A stretch of DNA of 60,000 nt from Cristatella mucedo (Eukaryota; Bryozoa; Phylactolaemata; Cristatellidae). This document shows, piece after piece, positions 34,136 through 45,409 of the stretch. Position numbers and translations under genes: made by a program. Where the stretch lies: assembly GCA_009760855.2 (NCBI GenBank), contig WPIO01000077.1, positions 1,773,001 to 1,833,000 of the forward strand. The letters are read 5' to 3'. Position 1 is the first letter of the stretch; the number at the start of each line of letters is the position of its first letter. The notes beneath the pieces are model-generated. The model was not told the DNA's origin. It made no database searches and was given only the letters and a program-made list of their open reading frames with translations.

Positions 34136-35037
34136 CCATGTGCTGTGGTATTTTCATGATGATCGAGGCATTAGGCAGGGCGATGAACAGGAGGCCGCGT
34201 CTCTGATTTTTGACGATATAGGCTTTCATGTGCACCTGTGGTATGGAAAACATTCGCGGTTCAACTGACATCAAGCCCCCACCGTTTCCCTTTGCAGACC
34301 ATCACTGGACTCCGTCGGGTTCTCTTTCATAATTAGGTGGTGATTTAGCGTGAAGTGACGTGACGATCGCCGCATGAGTGGAAGTTTCCGTCGGGTTAAT
34401 GGCTTTGCGAAACCGGCGGGATTCATTCGCTTTGTGCAACTCTGAAAGTGAAGCTACCCACTTCCAAATTTGTAAGCACAGTCTAAGCCTAACCTTTACT
34501 CAATTGTAAATAGCACGGTCCTATTGTTAAGATGTGCTGAAGCAGTCTTGGGCTTTAGATGAGTGCTAAGGACCCTCTAACTTGCCAAAAACAGTTTGTC
34601 TATTGTTTCTGCTACAAGAGGTTTCTGGGTTTCGCGAGACGAGCATCGTGACTGACCCGTGACCATTTGCCATCAGCCATTATCTATTTAGCCTACTGAC
34701 GTGTATTAGTGTGGTCTGCAGGCTGGCACGAACGAATACGGAAGAAACACGCACGCTGGTGCTTGCCGGAGAGGCAGGTGACGTGACTGCTGTTGCTGTA
34801 TATTAGGCTGGATGAGTTTACATGCTCGACACTGTGTCAAACTCCTTGGTAAGCCATGACCTGCTGCTAGCACATCGTCTGCTCTGCATGTATTGCCTTC
34901 AGCAATGGTCAACGCAGCCTATCATACATCAGTCACTTTCCAACCAGATACGTCTACAACACGTAATGAGTAAACACTGGGCTATTTGTAAATAAAGAAT
35001 AAATAAATAAATGCTAGCTAATTTAACAGCCTCTTTT
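34136..35037. other. unassigned sequence
   Basis: No recognisable gene or repeat. Confidence 0.5.
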
Positions 35038-35180
35038 GTATAGCGATGGAAGAGCCTATACGGCTATCACCACCGCTTGCAGCAGCGATAAAGGATCGCT
35101 TACCGCAGGATTCGAACCCACTACCTCGGGACCCTGGTCGTGAAAAGCAACCACCTTACCTAGCATGCCATCACGGCTCA
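35038..35180 (-). repeat. SINE2 copy, well-kept head
   Basis: On the - strand it begins GAGCCGTGATGGCATGCTAG GTAAGGTGG, then TTGCTTTTCACGACCAGGG. The B box is GTGGGTTCGAATCCTGC, a near-perfect tRNA T-arm. The body reads GCGATCCTTTATCGCTGCTG, GTGATAGCCGTATAGGCTCT. It has the best-preserved internal promoter of the SINE2 copies in the window. Confidence 0.8.
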
Positions 35181-36599
35181 CCAAAGAAGGGGCGGTCCGC
35201 ACTTGGCAGCTAGGCACGTGTGAACGTTGATCTGTTTCGCTCTGGGCACATGATGTTCGGCCAAAAAGGGCGATAAGCGAAAAAGTGTTCCAATGTAATT
35301 CGACCTAGGGTGTGGCCAGAGTTTTGAGAACGGCCTAAACCCCATTCGCGAGGGGCGTGGCGCAAGATCAAGGACATCTCTTTGAAATCTGCATAGACAG
35401 GCTCTTTAGCGTTTAAAAAAGCAATTATTTTCCTCTTAATGTTACTGCAACTGTTCACTCTAGCTACCGTTTTAACTCTTAAAAAATGTGGAAATTCCCT
35501 CAATTCAGCACCCCAATGTCCGCACCTGAAATCGACCCGCAAAAAAGAAATTCTTACACCTAAATTATTTAGAAATTTAATATTAGGAGTTTACAAATTT
35601 ATTACCTAATATATATTAGGCTAAAGAGTCTACCTACCGCACCGTGCCGACGGCACGCCTGTAGGCAGGCTTCTTCAAATCTGTCAAACAAGAATCAAGA
35701 CAGCAGGTAATCTTACCAAGTGGACTCTCTTTAAAAATTCTGTCCCTCACTGGAAACCAGCGCTACGTGCGAGTACCCTAGGAGCGGGGCCACTTTGGTG
35801 GGTCCTTTCTGGCTTCGTTGGAAAAAGAAGCTGATCTCCCTTTCTTAAGAAGCCTTACTTTCTTAAAAAGCTTCACTTTCTTGAGAAGTACTTTGAATAT
35901 ACGATGCTGGAAAGTCTTGGTTGCGCCCATGTACAAATTGTAATCAACAATTTCTTTTCATCAAATTCCAAAGCCCTTTGCCCGTCCGCGAAACTAAGAC
36001 GGTCACCCGAGAGCGTCGCCACGCTTTAGTGGGAGCGGCTAAGCACTGCGGTCAGTAGATGTGCTCATCTGTTCTCGCGCTGGGCTCGCAAGCTATGGAG
36101 CAACCGCAAAGCGACCTGGCTGCATTTTAGCATTTCTAAGTGACGTGCAATGGTTCGAGCCAATATGTCGTCACTGCTTAGCATCCTACAGTCCTTATTT
36201 ACAGAGTCAAGTTTTCTAGAAATTCCTTGACCTTGGCGTCACCCAAGAGACCAACCTGGAACTAGAGCTTTGAGTGGGCGCCTGCGAAATGCTTTTTAAG
36301 CACTCACTCAGCCTGGTTACGCCCTCTGCCGACATACCGCGACGCTTTGCATCGATGGCACAGCTTCGTGTGAGGCATCCTGGGAGGCCTCGCTAGCCTC
36401 TGAGGCGCAAACATTCTGTACAAAAGAATGACAGCCTTTTCCGGAACCATTTACGGTACCATTATGTTACCATCTGGTGCCACGATTTCAATCGCCCCAG
36501 CCGAAAAAGTCTCCATTGAAAGTTACGCTCCAATTGTGAGGCAAGTCTGCATTTCCGACAGATAGCGCTCCGAAAGAGCTCCGCACAGGAGTCTTCGTC
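35181..36599. other. unassigned sequence
   Basis: A 110-residue - strand frame (35210-35542) has no recognised motif. No repeats are identified. Confidence 0.5.
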
Positions 36600-36910
36600 T
36601 TCATCGTTAAAGAGCGCCTAGCGTCGCCATCTTGCTGAGAGCGCGGCCACCTCGAAGAGCCCGGCGCGAAAACTGGGGCTGCCAGTACTCACCGAGGCCT
36701 TCCGTGGACGAAAAAAACGCCGCCGAAGCTGCTGCGACGGCTCAAGTATCGCGCTTCTGTCCTCCACCTTCTGGCTCACGACGACGACGACGACGACGAC
36801 GAGCAGCCCCTACTTATAAACGCGCGCCTAGAATTTCGTTCGCTCGCGCTGTCGCGCCGCGGTCCGCTCGTCGTGGCGCGAGCATCGAATGGCGGCTACC
36901 GGCAGGATGA
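36600..36910. other. CpG-rich block with (GAC)n
   Basis: CpG-rich, with a (GAC)n run at about 36779-36803. The overlapping 92-residue + frame is Arg/Ala-rich and shows no domain. Confidence 0.45.
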
Positions 36911-37411
36911 CCGGTACGTGGCAGTCGTTAAGTGGAGGCGCTATTTCGGAAACCATACTCTGCTATCGACGTCAGGCCAACTGCTGTACTGGGCCTGCGT
37001 ACTAACTAACGCCGGTGTGTGCTCAACACGATTTAGCAGCCTTTTTTTAGCAGTACAAGAGAAGAACGCTTCCGGTAGCTTTGCGCGATCACCTTATGCT
37101 ACAACCTATCATTTCGCGGAAACATAATAGCAGAGCCCCCAACTGGGTACCCATACCCATACCCATGCGATCTTATGGGTGGGCGTGAGTGAGCATTGGC
37201 CAGCCATATAGAATTTCCACTCAAGGGAGCCTTTAGCAGTTCAAACACCCGAGTCTGCAGTTCTCACGGAGTCAAAGGCCGAGTTTTGCGAGGAGTTCAA
37301 GCGCACGTGTCTGGCGAATGAGTACGGGTACGGGTGGTCCGGCGACCGAACTTCTGGGCGTGGGTGGGTGGACCGGGCTGGCGTGCTTTAGCAATGGCTG
37401 CGCAAGGGGTG

Positions 37412-37555
37412 CCGAGCTGGTTGCTCCCGCGGTCAAGGTGCTCGCCCCAGGGACCAAGGTCTGGCTGAGGTCGTAGGCTCGAGCCCCGAGGCACGTGTGA
37501 AGCGCCTGAGTAGAGATTAAGTTCTCTTAGGCGCTATGCAAATTAATTATATTTA
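37412..37555 (+). repeat. SINE1 copy
   Basis: Head CGAGCTGGTTGCTCCCGCGG TCAAGGTGCTCGCCCC. The B box is TAGGCTCGAGCCCC. The tail is GTGAAGCGCCTGAGTAGAGA, TTAAGTTCTCTTAGGCGCTA and TGCAAATTAATTATATT. The tail is one of the cleanest matches to the LINE-A 3' end. Confidence 0.85.
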
Positions 37556-38984
37556 CCCACCCAAATGGCTATTGAGAGCTCTACATGGCAGCGGTGCTTG
37601 AACGGCAGCAATTTCGACTGGGGCAGTCTAGCATCTCAGCTGCCAGACCGGCAGGAACGGGGTTTAGCTACCCACATGTCCTTCCCTATCTTGGAGGCAT
37701 CGCTGTGGTATCGCTTAGCGGAGATTGTGAGCAGACAACAACAAAACATTTGCATCCCTTTTTGCGACATTTCAGGTATCGAGAAAGCAGTTAAAAAAGA
37801 GACCTACCGATTCTCTCCATGAGGGTCAAAGGTCTGCGGATCAATAATCGTTCGAGATGGCAGTTCGTGGCTGACTTGTATTTGTACTAGCTACCTCGAG
37901 GCTTTCCGCATGTACTGCCACGGACTCTCGACCCACGATCAAGAATGCTTACTAAGAGGCACCAGAGACACCGATGCCCGTCAGGTGGTATCAGTCACCT
38001 TGCAGGGCTAGCCCCTGTGGACTGGTGCAGCATGCGTCTCTCAGTATATTTCGGATGAAAGCCCTGGCCAGAATATTTATTTGATGTCCTGACATCGACA
38101 CTGAGTAATTTCTAGGTGGCAGCACCTCACTGGTCGCCGCCGGCCGATCCTGTTCCCGAGGGTCAAAGGTCAGTGGCAAAGCATCCTCCTCGACTTTCCT
38201 CGGACTAGAAGCGACTGTCTTTTTCTTACAGCTGAAAAGAATTTTTCAAAGTATTTGCCACATAGCATTCCATAAGCGAGACCACCGTATCCATGTTTAG
38301 CATGCTACTCGTCAGGCAGGTACTCGCGATAATACTACCCACGGTAATGGACCGAAGTTCAGTTCGGCTGACTCTGCTGCCGTAAGCTAGATTACAAGCT
38401 TAAAGAACATTCTAACCTCCCCGTACTACTGAGAAAGAGAAGGGGAGAGAGAGAGAGAGAGAGAGAGAGGGAGTAATGAGCAGTGCGCCTACCCGGTTCG
38501 TTTTAAATTCCAAATGTTGATACGCACCTCCATCTGGCTCAGCACTTATGCACCAAAGAATTAGCGCCAAGATCGGTCACTGAAGCGACCAGCGACCGAA
38601 GACTGCAGCGCCAGTGCCAGCAGAAATGCCACGCTCTTCTCGTCTTGGCGCGACCGTCGCTGGCTTGGCCACCTACGAGCTTGTCCTCGCGACAATGCAG
38701 CGTACCGCAAGCAAGAATTTCCTCCCACAACTACTGCAGGACGTCGTCAGAAACCTAGTCGCCGGGCACACAAGTGGCTAATTCGGTCGTGGTAGGAGCA
38801 GGTATTGAGATAAGACGCCGAGATCGCATGTGAACCCGGGGCGAACTGGATGGCTCCATCGCCAAGCGGTTTCGAAGCATCGCAGCGTGACTGTCGCTGA
38901 GCGTGGCCTTGGCCCAACAACAGTGAGCCGTTGTGGCCGTCACCACTACGTAGGCGTGAGCCACGGTTCAGCATGCTCAGCCGC
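37556..38984. other. unassigned; short (GA)n; weak RT-tail motif
   Basis: Contains a (GA)n run at about 38445-38469. A + strand frame reads SSWRDRRWLGHLRACPRDNA near 38640-38700. This resembles the RWLGHV motif near the C-terminus of some LINE proteins. No complete gene is seen. Confidence 0.4.
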
Positions 38985-40430
38985 GGCTCAGCCGGCTTAG
39001 CCTACGGCTGAGTGTAGCGTCCATTAATAGGGCCCTGATGCTTCCGCCTGGTATTAGTCACGTGCACAGCCGGGCAGCTCCCTCCCGCAAGTCGTGAACG
39101 ATCGCCTGTCGCCGGGAGGATTTTTCGCATAGACAGTAGTAGTTCGACTGAAGCCATCGAGCTATGACAGTCGGAGAGAGAAAGAGCATCCCACGGCAAG
39201 CAGAGCTCAGTGCCAGCTGCTCGACTTTGCCTAGCCGCCGAGCGTCGCTTTCGAGATGGAGGAAGAGGGCGTCGTAATCCAGACCAGCCGAGCTCACCCA
39301 AAGCGCGTCCGGCAACAGAATGCACCTCTGCGAGCATTAAATACGATCTTGGCTGGCAGTCGAACGAAGCCGTAGAAGGTGGAACTCGGCGGCGTCATTG
39401 CTGCACGCCCGCAGCCGCAAGCCCGCTGACCGACGAAGCTCTCCTTCCGGCGTGCGGCTAGCCGCCAAATCCTGGCAGCTCTATCGAGCTATCTTCGGCC
39501 ACCGCTCGAAGAGAGATTGGCGCCACCACGCTAGAGGACCGACGGGCCAATAGGTGGCTTCTGCTGCAACCAACTGGCCGCGCGCATTTGCGATTTAAGC
39601 ATTTTCGCATTAGAGGAGCGGCGATGCAGCGCGACGCCGCCGGGAGCTAGGACGGGCGCTAGTCTTCTTTCGTGCGCGCCACGGACGGGCACGCACCACG
39701 GCGCCGCCGATGATTTCAGACCTAGCCAAAGTTGCTGCGCCAGAGTCAGAGTCGCCGGCGGCGGGGGGGGGGGGAGGGGGCGCCGAGCGAGCACCGAGCT
39801 GGGTGCTGAGGCAGGAGACCGGCTACTCATGGCAACCGGCTCCTGTCCAATCGGTGCCCCCAGGCGGCGAGAGGTAAGTTCGTAAACTACTGGGATTGCA
39901 GCCCGGTCGGGCAATGACGAGATGCTAAGCGGCACTGGACAGAGCACCTGCCGCGCTGCAGCTGCTCGGAGTGGATAGGGATCGCAGCATTGCGGCGGCC
40001 CAACTACAGCGAGCTCGCTCCAACCGGGCGGACGCACAAGACGATGCGTCGACGAGAGCAGACCGGAGGCACAGCCCCAGTTGGATCTCGCTCGGGCCCC
40101 GCTGCTGCCCATTTTGGAACGCACCGGTTTCCGACGCGTTGGGGAGCGAGGCGGGGCGGAGCCTCGGCACCGCGCCCAGAGGATACTGCGCTACAAAGTT
40201 TTGGGGTGGGGGCTCCTCCAGTACAGTTCGCTCGCCAGGGAGCGGATGTGCGGCGGCGCGCTCGGACCGATGCTCAAGCGCGCAATCGCACGCGCACGCA
40301 GCGGGAGCGGTGCGGACGGGCGTGCGTCTGCTCTCTTGCGTCAGAGCTATGCCGAGATCGGCATTCCAAGCGCCGAATAAAGAGGAAGCTGCAGAGCGCC
40401 TCGCCGCACAAGGCAGGAGCAGAGGGGCGG
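38985..40430. other. GC/CpG-rich block
   Basis: Very CpG-rich, with a run of 12 G at 39763-39774. Overlapping frames of 149-204 residues occur on both strands over the same bases, as expected from low stop density in GC-rich DNA. No conserved domain is recognised. A promoter or first exon is possible. Confidence 0.45.
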
Positions 40431-40484
40431 CGTTTATAATAATAAAATAAGTAAAATAACAAAAGCCTCCAAGATCTAAATATT

Positions 40485-41335
40485 GCCGGCGGAGTTTGGT
40501 CTGGTCAGGTGTCTTCAAAAGCTTCACAACTTCCAACAAGAAACCGAATTTGGCAACGAAATTATTGAGTCTTAAAAAGCTAATCGCAATTTCTTGTCCG
40601 AGCTTCTGTCTATGTTCTTCTTCATGATTCTTGATATCTCCTACACTTTCGTGAGACCAACATTTTGACAGGGTTCTCTAGGCATCCGTGTCCTTCGGCA
40701 AATTCTTAGTTCAACGACAGCTCCCCACAATTTACATCTCCTTTTGGCATCCAGTAGTGATTTCTGGCACAGGTCTCCTTGAAGTATTGACAACTCAATA
40801 TCAAAAGAGCGGAGGTCAAAAGAGGCATCTTTAAAGTTCATCTTTGGATCCAGCAGCTTTTTCTGAATATATTGCTTGAGGTAATGTACCAAAACGGCAA
40901 TAGAGCCAAAAAAGTTAAAGTTCAACATTTAATATAGGAGACTGCCTGCTTCACTTATTGTTTCAAGAAATTCCACTTGTGTCCTTAGACATTTGCTCCA
41001 AAAGACCTACTACGATGCTGTTCAATCCATCATTGAGAGTTTTCACAGTCTCCTCCTCTCGTGCGCTTCACCTTGCTGGAGAGACACGTTTGACAGTGAC
41101 GGCTAAGACTTTCTTCAGTTCTTCCCACCTCAGAGTTGATCTTGAAATGACTAGGTACGTGCTCTTTAGTGTTCCAAAGAGGGTAATAACAACGGATTGT
41201 TGACTTGCAACATGAACTTCAGCCAGGTTCAAGCTGTGGTTATCACAGTTTACATAAATTGCCTTCTCATTTTTCACAGTCTTTTCTTTTGGACCCCTGA
41301 CAAGTGGCCAAACATGACAGCTGCATTGTCCTAGC
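40485..41335 (-). pseudogene. hAT-type (ZMYM1-like) transposase fragment
   Basis: The - strand reads DNAAVMFGHLSGVQKKR, a frameshift, then KAIYVNCDNHSLNLAEVHVA, LFGTLKSTYLVISRSTLRWE and VKRVSPARXSAREEETVKTL (X is a stop where W is expected). Next come VEFLETISEAGSLLY and NFNFFGSIAVLVHYLKQYIQ with KKLLDPKMNFKDASFDLRSF. This order fits the transposase domain shared by hAT elements and the domesticated ZMYM1 family (DNA-and-cofactor loop, CxxHxLNL block, W-S-A-R block, then the helical insertion). The N-terminal zinc finger and the C-terminal dimerisation region are not visible. At least one stop and two frameshifts make it inactive. Confidence 0.75.
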
Positions 41336-41788
41336 AGAGCCAGTCAAGCCTAGATTACGTGGTCTGATATGGTACCTGCGATCAGCCCCGGTACGTTGGC
41401 TCACCTTCGACGCGACGCAACCCGCCTGTGGCAGGCAGGATGGGGCGAGCGGAAGGAAAAGCAGTTGGAACGAGGGCGAAGTGGGGTGAATGGCTGTGTG
41501 CGTGTTTCGCTGCGAGCGCCGGCCGAAAACAGGACGGTTGAGGCCTCCTCGGTGTTTCCGTGTCGTCGCGGGTGTGTGCCGCCAGAGCGTCAAACTACAG
41601 CCTGGTCTAAGTCTGTAAGCATGCTTAACTAGCTTAGCCAGCCGTAGTCATGTCCGCTGAAACAAGGGCTTGTTTTAACACAATTTCTGTAATCTCACAT
41701 GATTTTTTATTTAATAAATACGCACGATCCATTTTGCTTTTGGCGCCCACTTGGCCTTGGGGCCCCGATATCTCTCTCCCTGCCCACC

Positions 41789-41804
41789 CCTTGCTACGCC
41801 TCTG
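41789..41804 (-). repeat. possible hAT terminal repeat
   Basis: On the - strand this reads CAGAGGCGTAGCAAGG followed by GGTGGGC. It is the CAGnGGCG-type start typical of many hAT ends. It lies 450 bases upstream (5') of the transposase remnant and could be its outer end. The matching end near 40420 (CAGAGGGGCGGCG) is a poor match, and no 8-base duplication is found. Confidence 0.3.
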
Positions 41805-42129
41805 GGGACACACGGAGTTCGGAGCTTAAGAATCGGATTTTGAGGCGGCAAGCGATAAAGGCCATAGCTGACATATTTCGTTCTACTGTCAATTGCGTTA
41901 GCGAAGCCTGGTCGTAGAGATTCGCCATGGCCATGCCGCGAATGCTCAGTGGGTGGAGCGAGGCAGACTTGGAGCAAGACTGCCGCCTCAACCTCCTACA
42001 GATCGGACGACCGTAGTAAGACTCCGAGTTGGTAGGAAGCAAGACTCACCTTCTAAACCAGGCTGAAGTCTCTCCATGCCGCGCTTCTCGCGAGCCGCAC
42101 GTGAGCCGACCCCTAATCCCTAACCCCTA
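41805..42129. other. unassigned sequence
   Basis: Short frames only. Nothing is recognised. Confidence 0.5.
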
Positions 42130-43220
42130 GCTAGCGCCCGGCGAGAGCAGGACGTGCTCATCGGCTGACCGTTTGCGCAAGGTTCGACGGACTAGCGTCG
42201 GCTATATCTTTTCTTCTTTTAGCGAAAGCAAGAGGTCTGTGAGACCAGAGCTGTCCGTAGGTGGAAGAGGCCGATGGGGGCGTGGCCGCGCCGCCGCTGC
42301 AGCCGTTCGAGGCCGCGTCGGCGCGAGGACACGCCCTCTCTACAGCGACGCTCCTCGAAAGCCCGGCAGCCCCCGGAAGCCGGGGCTGCCGGGCTTAGGG
42401 AAAACCGTCCTAGAGACTCGCTTTGGGAGGCGACCTTCGGGCCGCACGCTTGTGGCGCTTTCGCCGGAGAAGAGCGGCCATTTTATATACGCTCAGCGAA
42501 CTCTCGCGCGCGCGCGCGCGCGCGCGCGCGAGAGCATTTCGCGAGCCCCCGGTCGTACGATATTGCAGAGGGGGCTGTATCTCGTCACTTTAAAAAAAAA
42601 AAAGATCCGATCGCACCTCCGGAGGCGACAGGGGCAGGTAACTGGCCGTACACGCGCCTCACGGTGGGCCACCTGCCGAGCGGGGCAACTTCGGTTCTCG
42701 CGACCGCTTCTGGCTCTGTAAATTGACGTGCACATTTGTATCTTAGGATGCTCCCAAAATGAGGCGCAGCCTTTTTGCAAAGAGACAGAGGGGGGGCTGA
42801 AGTAGGCCCTCGCCAGTCGGCGCTCCTTCATGCGCGAAATCAGCGTTCGCTTCCGAAAGAGTACCGTTCCATTCCTTTTATTGATCCGGCAAAACTATTG
42901 AGGAGGAGGAGGAGGAGGAGGGGCTCGTCGAGGTCTGCTGGTCCGCGCCCCCGCCAAGCGCCGCTTAGCAAAGGTCGCCGGGTCACCAGGAAGAACAGTA
43001 AAAGAGGCGTTCGCCTTCACAAAAGGCAACGGCCGAATGAGCAATTCGCTTCGCTTCTATCGGGCCGTCAGCCCGGGCTCGAGAGCGAGCGAGTGCGCGC
43101 GGCCGTCGGCGGCGGCCGACTTCAGTGGTGAACTTTGAACTTTTGACTTCGCCGAGCGGAGCAGCCTGCGCTCGAGGCTGCAGGCGGCGGCCCTCCTGAG
43201 GAGCACGCAACACTTTTTTT
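42130..43220. other. CpG-rich block with (CG)n, (GGA)n and a hairpin
   Basis: CpG-rich, with a perfect 14-bp hairpin at 42360-42395, a (CG)n tract at 42504-42531 flanked by CTCT/AGAG, and a (GGA)n run at 42899-42922. Frames up to 182 residues are Arg/Ser/Gly-rich with no domain. It may be a promoter region. Confidence 0.45.
42504..42531. repeat. (CG)n tract
   Basis: An alternating CG run of about 27 bases. It sits within a longer perfect palindrome of the form CTCT(CG)nAGAG. Confidence 0.95.
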
Positions 43221-45139
43221 TTCCCTAGAAAAGGTAAGAAAGGCTGCTAGGGCGGCTCGTCTTAAGAGCTCGCGTATAGCGCGTCATTTCCGGGGTGGGT
43301 TACCACTTTCTAAGAGCGCGATAAGAGTTCTTGGAGTTCCGAAGCACTTAATACCTTCCAGCAAGATCCAAAGGGGCCTACTAAAAAGTGGCGCACCTTT
43401 AGGCAAGAGGCCTCGGCCTCTTGGGGATTGGGATAGCGAAAAACTCTTTTTGTAGAGCTTCTAAAGAGACTTCTATGCGGCGTGCCATTGGCGCCGGAGC
43501 TCTTAGCATTCCCAAAATGTCTTGATAAAAGATTGAACTGAAAAGCTTAAATAATGACCAGAGTCAAAATGAAAATTTTTTATGAGGCCAAGGAAGCCGT
43601 CCGAGAGGAGTTTTTGAATGAAGGCCTTGAACTTGCGCCGCTATCCCAACCGTGATGAAATTTTGGCCTTGCTCTTGCTAGTGGCAACCGAACCCGCTAC
43701 TTGCGACAGCCTTGGTAGCGCCTTCTGTCTGCCATGAGCTTTGCCTCGGGAGCAAGCGATTCGCTGAGTCAATGGCCTCATCACGGCGATGGCTTTGCGC
43801 ATTTTACGCAGCCCTGCGGCGGGCATGCTCCGTTGACCGCCGCAGGGCTTGAGCCGGCCTGAGAGATCCGGCTTGCGAAGGGTTGGCCGCCGCGCCGAGG
43901 CAGCCCATTAGCCGCCGTAGATCGGCAGAGCAAAGTGCGTTTCGCTTAGGCTTCGCGAGATCTTTGCTCGGTTTGCAAAAGCTCGTGAATTACATGGGGG
44001 CGGGGGCTCCGTATGAATCCGTGGTGGTGGGTCCGCTTGCGTGCACTGGGCACGACCGTGTAGTCCCGTATTTGGCGATTAAAAGCGTAACCAATTCGCA
44101 TGGCATCGCAGTCAAGGGTCCTCTTACTCCGGTTCAAGAAATAGAGTCGTGGGAGGATTCGGAATGAGCCAAGGACAGGGAAATTGCCTGTTAGGGTGCA
44201 CACAAAAGCGCGTCAAAGGTCGGGCTGATTTCTCGCGAGGATAAGGAAGAAGCATCGGCAACAATATCGTCGGCCTAAAATTCGTCCCCCGACTTTGACT
44301 GTGCGCAGCGCCAGTCCCGTTGCCAAAACAAATAAGAGCTTCAAGAGACTCATAATTTTAAAGTCTCTTGAAACAGTAACTTCAAAATTACATAGTGCGG
44401 ATTGTAGAAGGAACGTTTTTCATGTGGCGAAACTAGGAACTACAGCATTACCTTTAATGTGTTAATGAGATTCTGGTAATTCTTAAGTCGGGGCAAACCA
44501 GAGGGTTTATCACAGTTTAGGTCATTTTTAGGGGGTCAGTGGAGGTCATGAACTCGGGACAGCGTCGGGCAGAGATGTGACGGGGCTCCGTAGGTGGCGC
44601 TGCCGGGCGGTCGAGGGTAGCGACAGTCGCCCCGAAAGCGGCTCTTCTGGCTTCGCTCCGTGGGGGCGTGCATACACACGCACTGACTGTACATTCGACT
44701 CGTAGTGGGTGGGGCAGATGCATACGCTCCACACTCAATTTGTTCCTGCTGTGACGTCATACGATACATCAAACGACCAGCTCTCCCAGCTGTTTTCTGA
44801 GGTACACTAATTAAATGATTCGTTAGAGGGATCGATTATAGATGCCATCAAGTTCCACTTAGATTAGAGTAAGGATTCATTTCAGGACACGCATCCAGTT
44901 ACGCTGAACTTCGTGGTCATTTGTTTTTATACGTTTATACTTCCTTTTGTACTTTAGTTTTTATTCGTAGGATCATTAATGCAATACAACGTTAATAAAT
45001 CGGTATTTTCAATAGCAGTTCTACTATACAGTGACGAACGGTGAGCATCAGCTCCCATGTTACGCATAGAACCAGTCCGTAAGCACAGTGCTCGTAGTGG
45101 CGCTAGTCCTTCCGGATGCAAAGTGAATACCGGTGGAGC
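43221..45139. other. unassigned; contains a GC-rich hairpin
   Basis: No gene is recognised. A 13-bp perfect inverted repeat lies at 43810-43849. Frames are 94 residues or fewer. Confidence 0.45.
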
Positions 45140-45409
45140 CAGCTGCGGAGCCAGGGTTTTCAGCTGGGGGGATAAGATTTGCAAAATATTTATTTAGGGG
45201 GCAAGACCCGAAGCGCTTTCACTTGGGCGGGGATAGACCTACATGTAATGAAAAGCTATGGTGTTAAATCATAGTGCGTAGTCGACAGAAACTTGGCGGC
45301 TACTCATCTAATGGAATCAAGACACAATATTATTGTGGTGACGGTCGGGGCGTAGGAATAGGGGGCGGCACAGGCCGCTGCCGAGATTTACCCCGTGGCT
45401 TCGCCGCTG
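45140..45409 (+). mobile_element. short non-autonomous hAT-like element (MITE)
   Basis: It begins CAGCTGCGGAGCCAGGG and ends with CCCGTGGCTTCGCCGCTG, whose reverse complement is CAGCGGCGAAGCCACGGG. The termini therefore match at about 14 of 17 positions. The 8 bases outside are GGTGGAGC on the left and GGCGAAGC on the right. They are identical at six positions and differ by two transitions. The CAG start, CnGGCG-like terminus and 8-bp duplication are hallmarks of hAT elements. The 270-base interior has no coding capacity. It would have been moved by a transposase supplied elsewhere. Confidence 0.6.

Noticed and set aside
40412-40430. 3' terminal repeat of the hAT relic
   Set aside because: CAGAGGGGCGGCG shares only the first six bases with the opposite end, and the flanking 8 bases do not match those at 41805-41812.
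39531-40539. Overlapping 149-204 residue frames on both strands
   Set aside because: All frames are open together because stops are rare in CpG-rich DNA. There is no conserved motif and no consistent splice structure.
42173-42726. 182- and 150-residue + frames
   Set aside because: Arg/Ser-rich, running through a (CG)n tract and an A run; compositional open frames.
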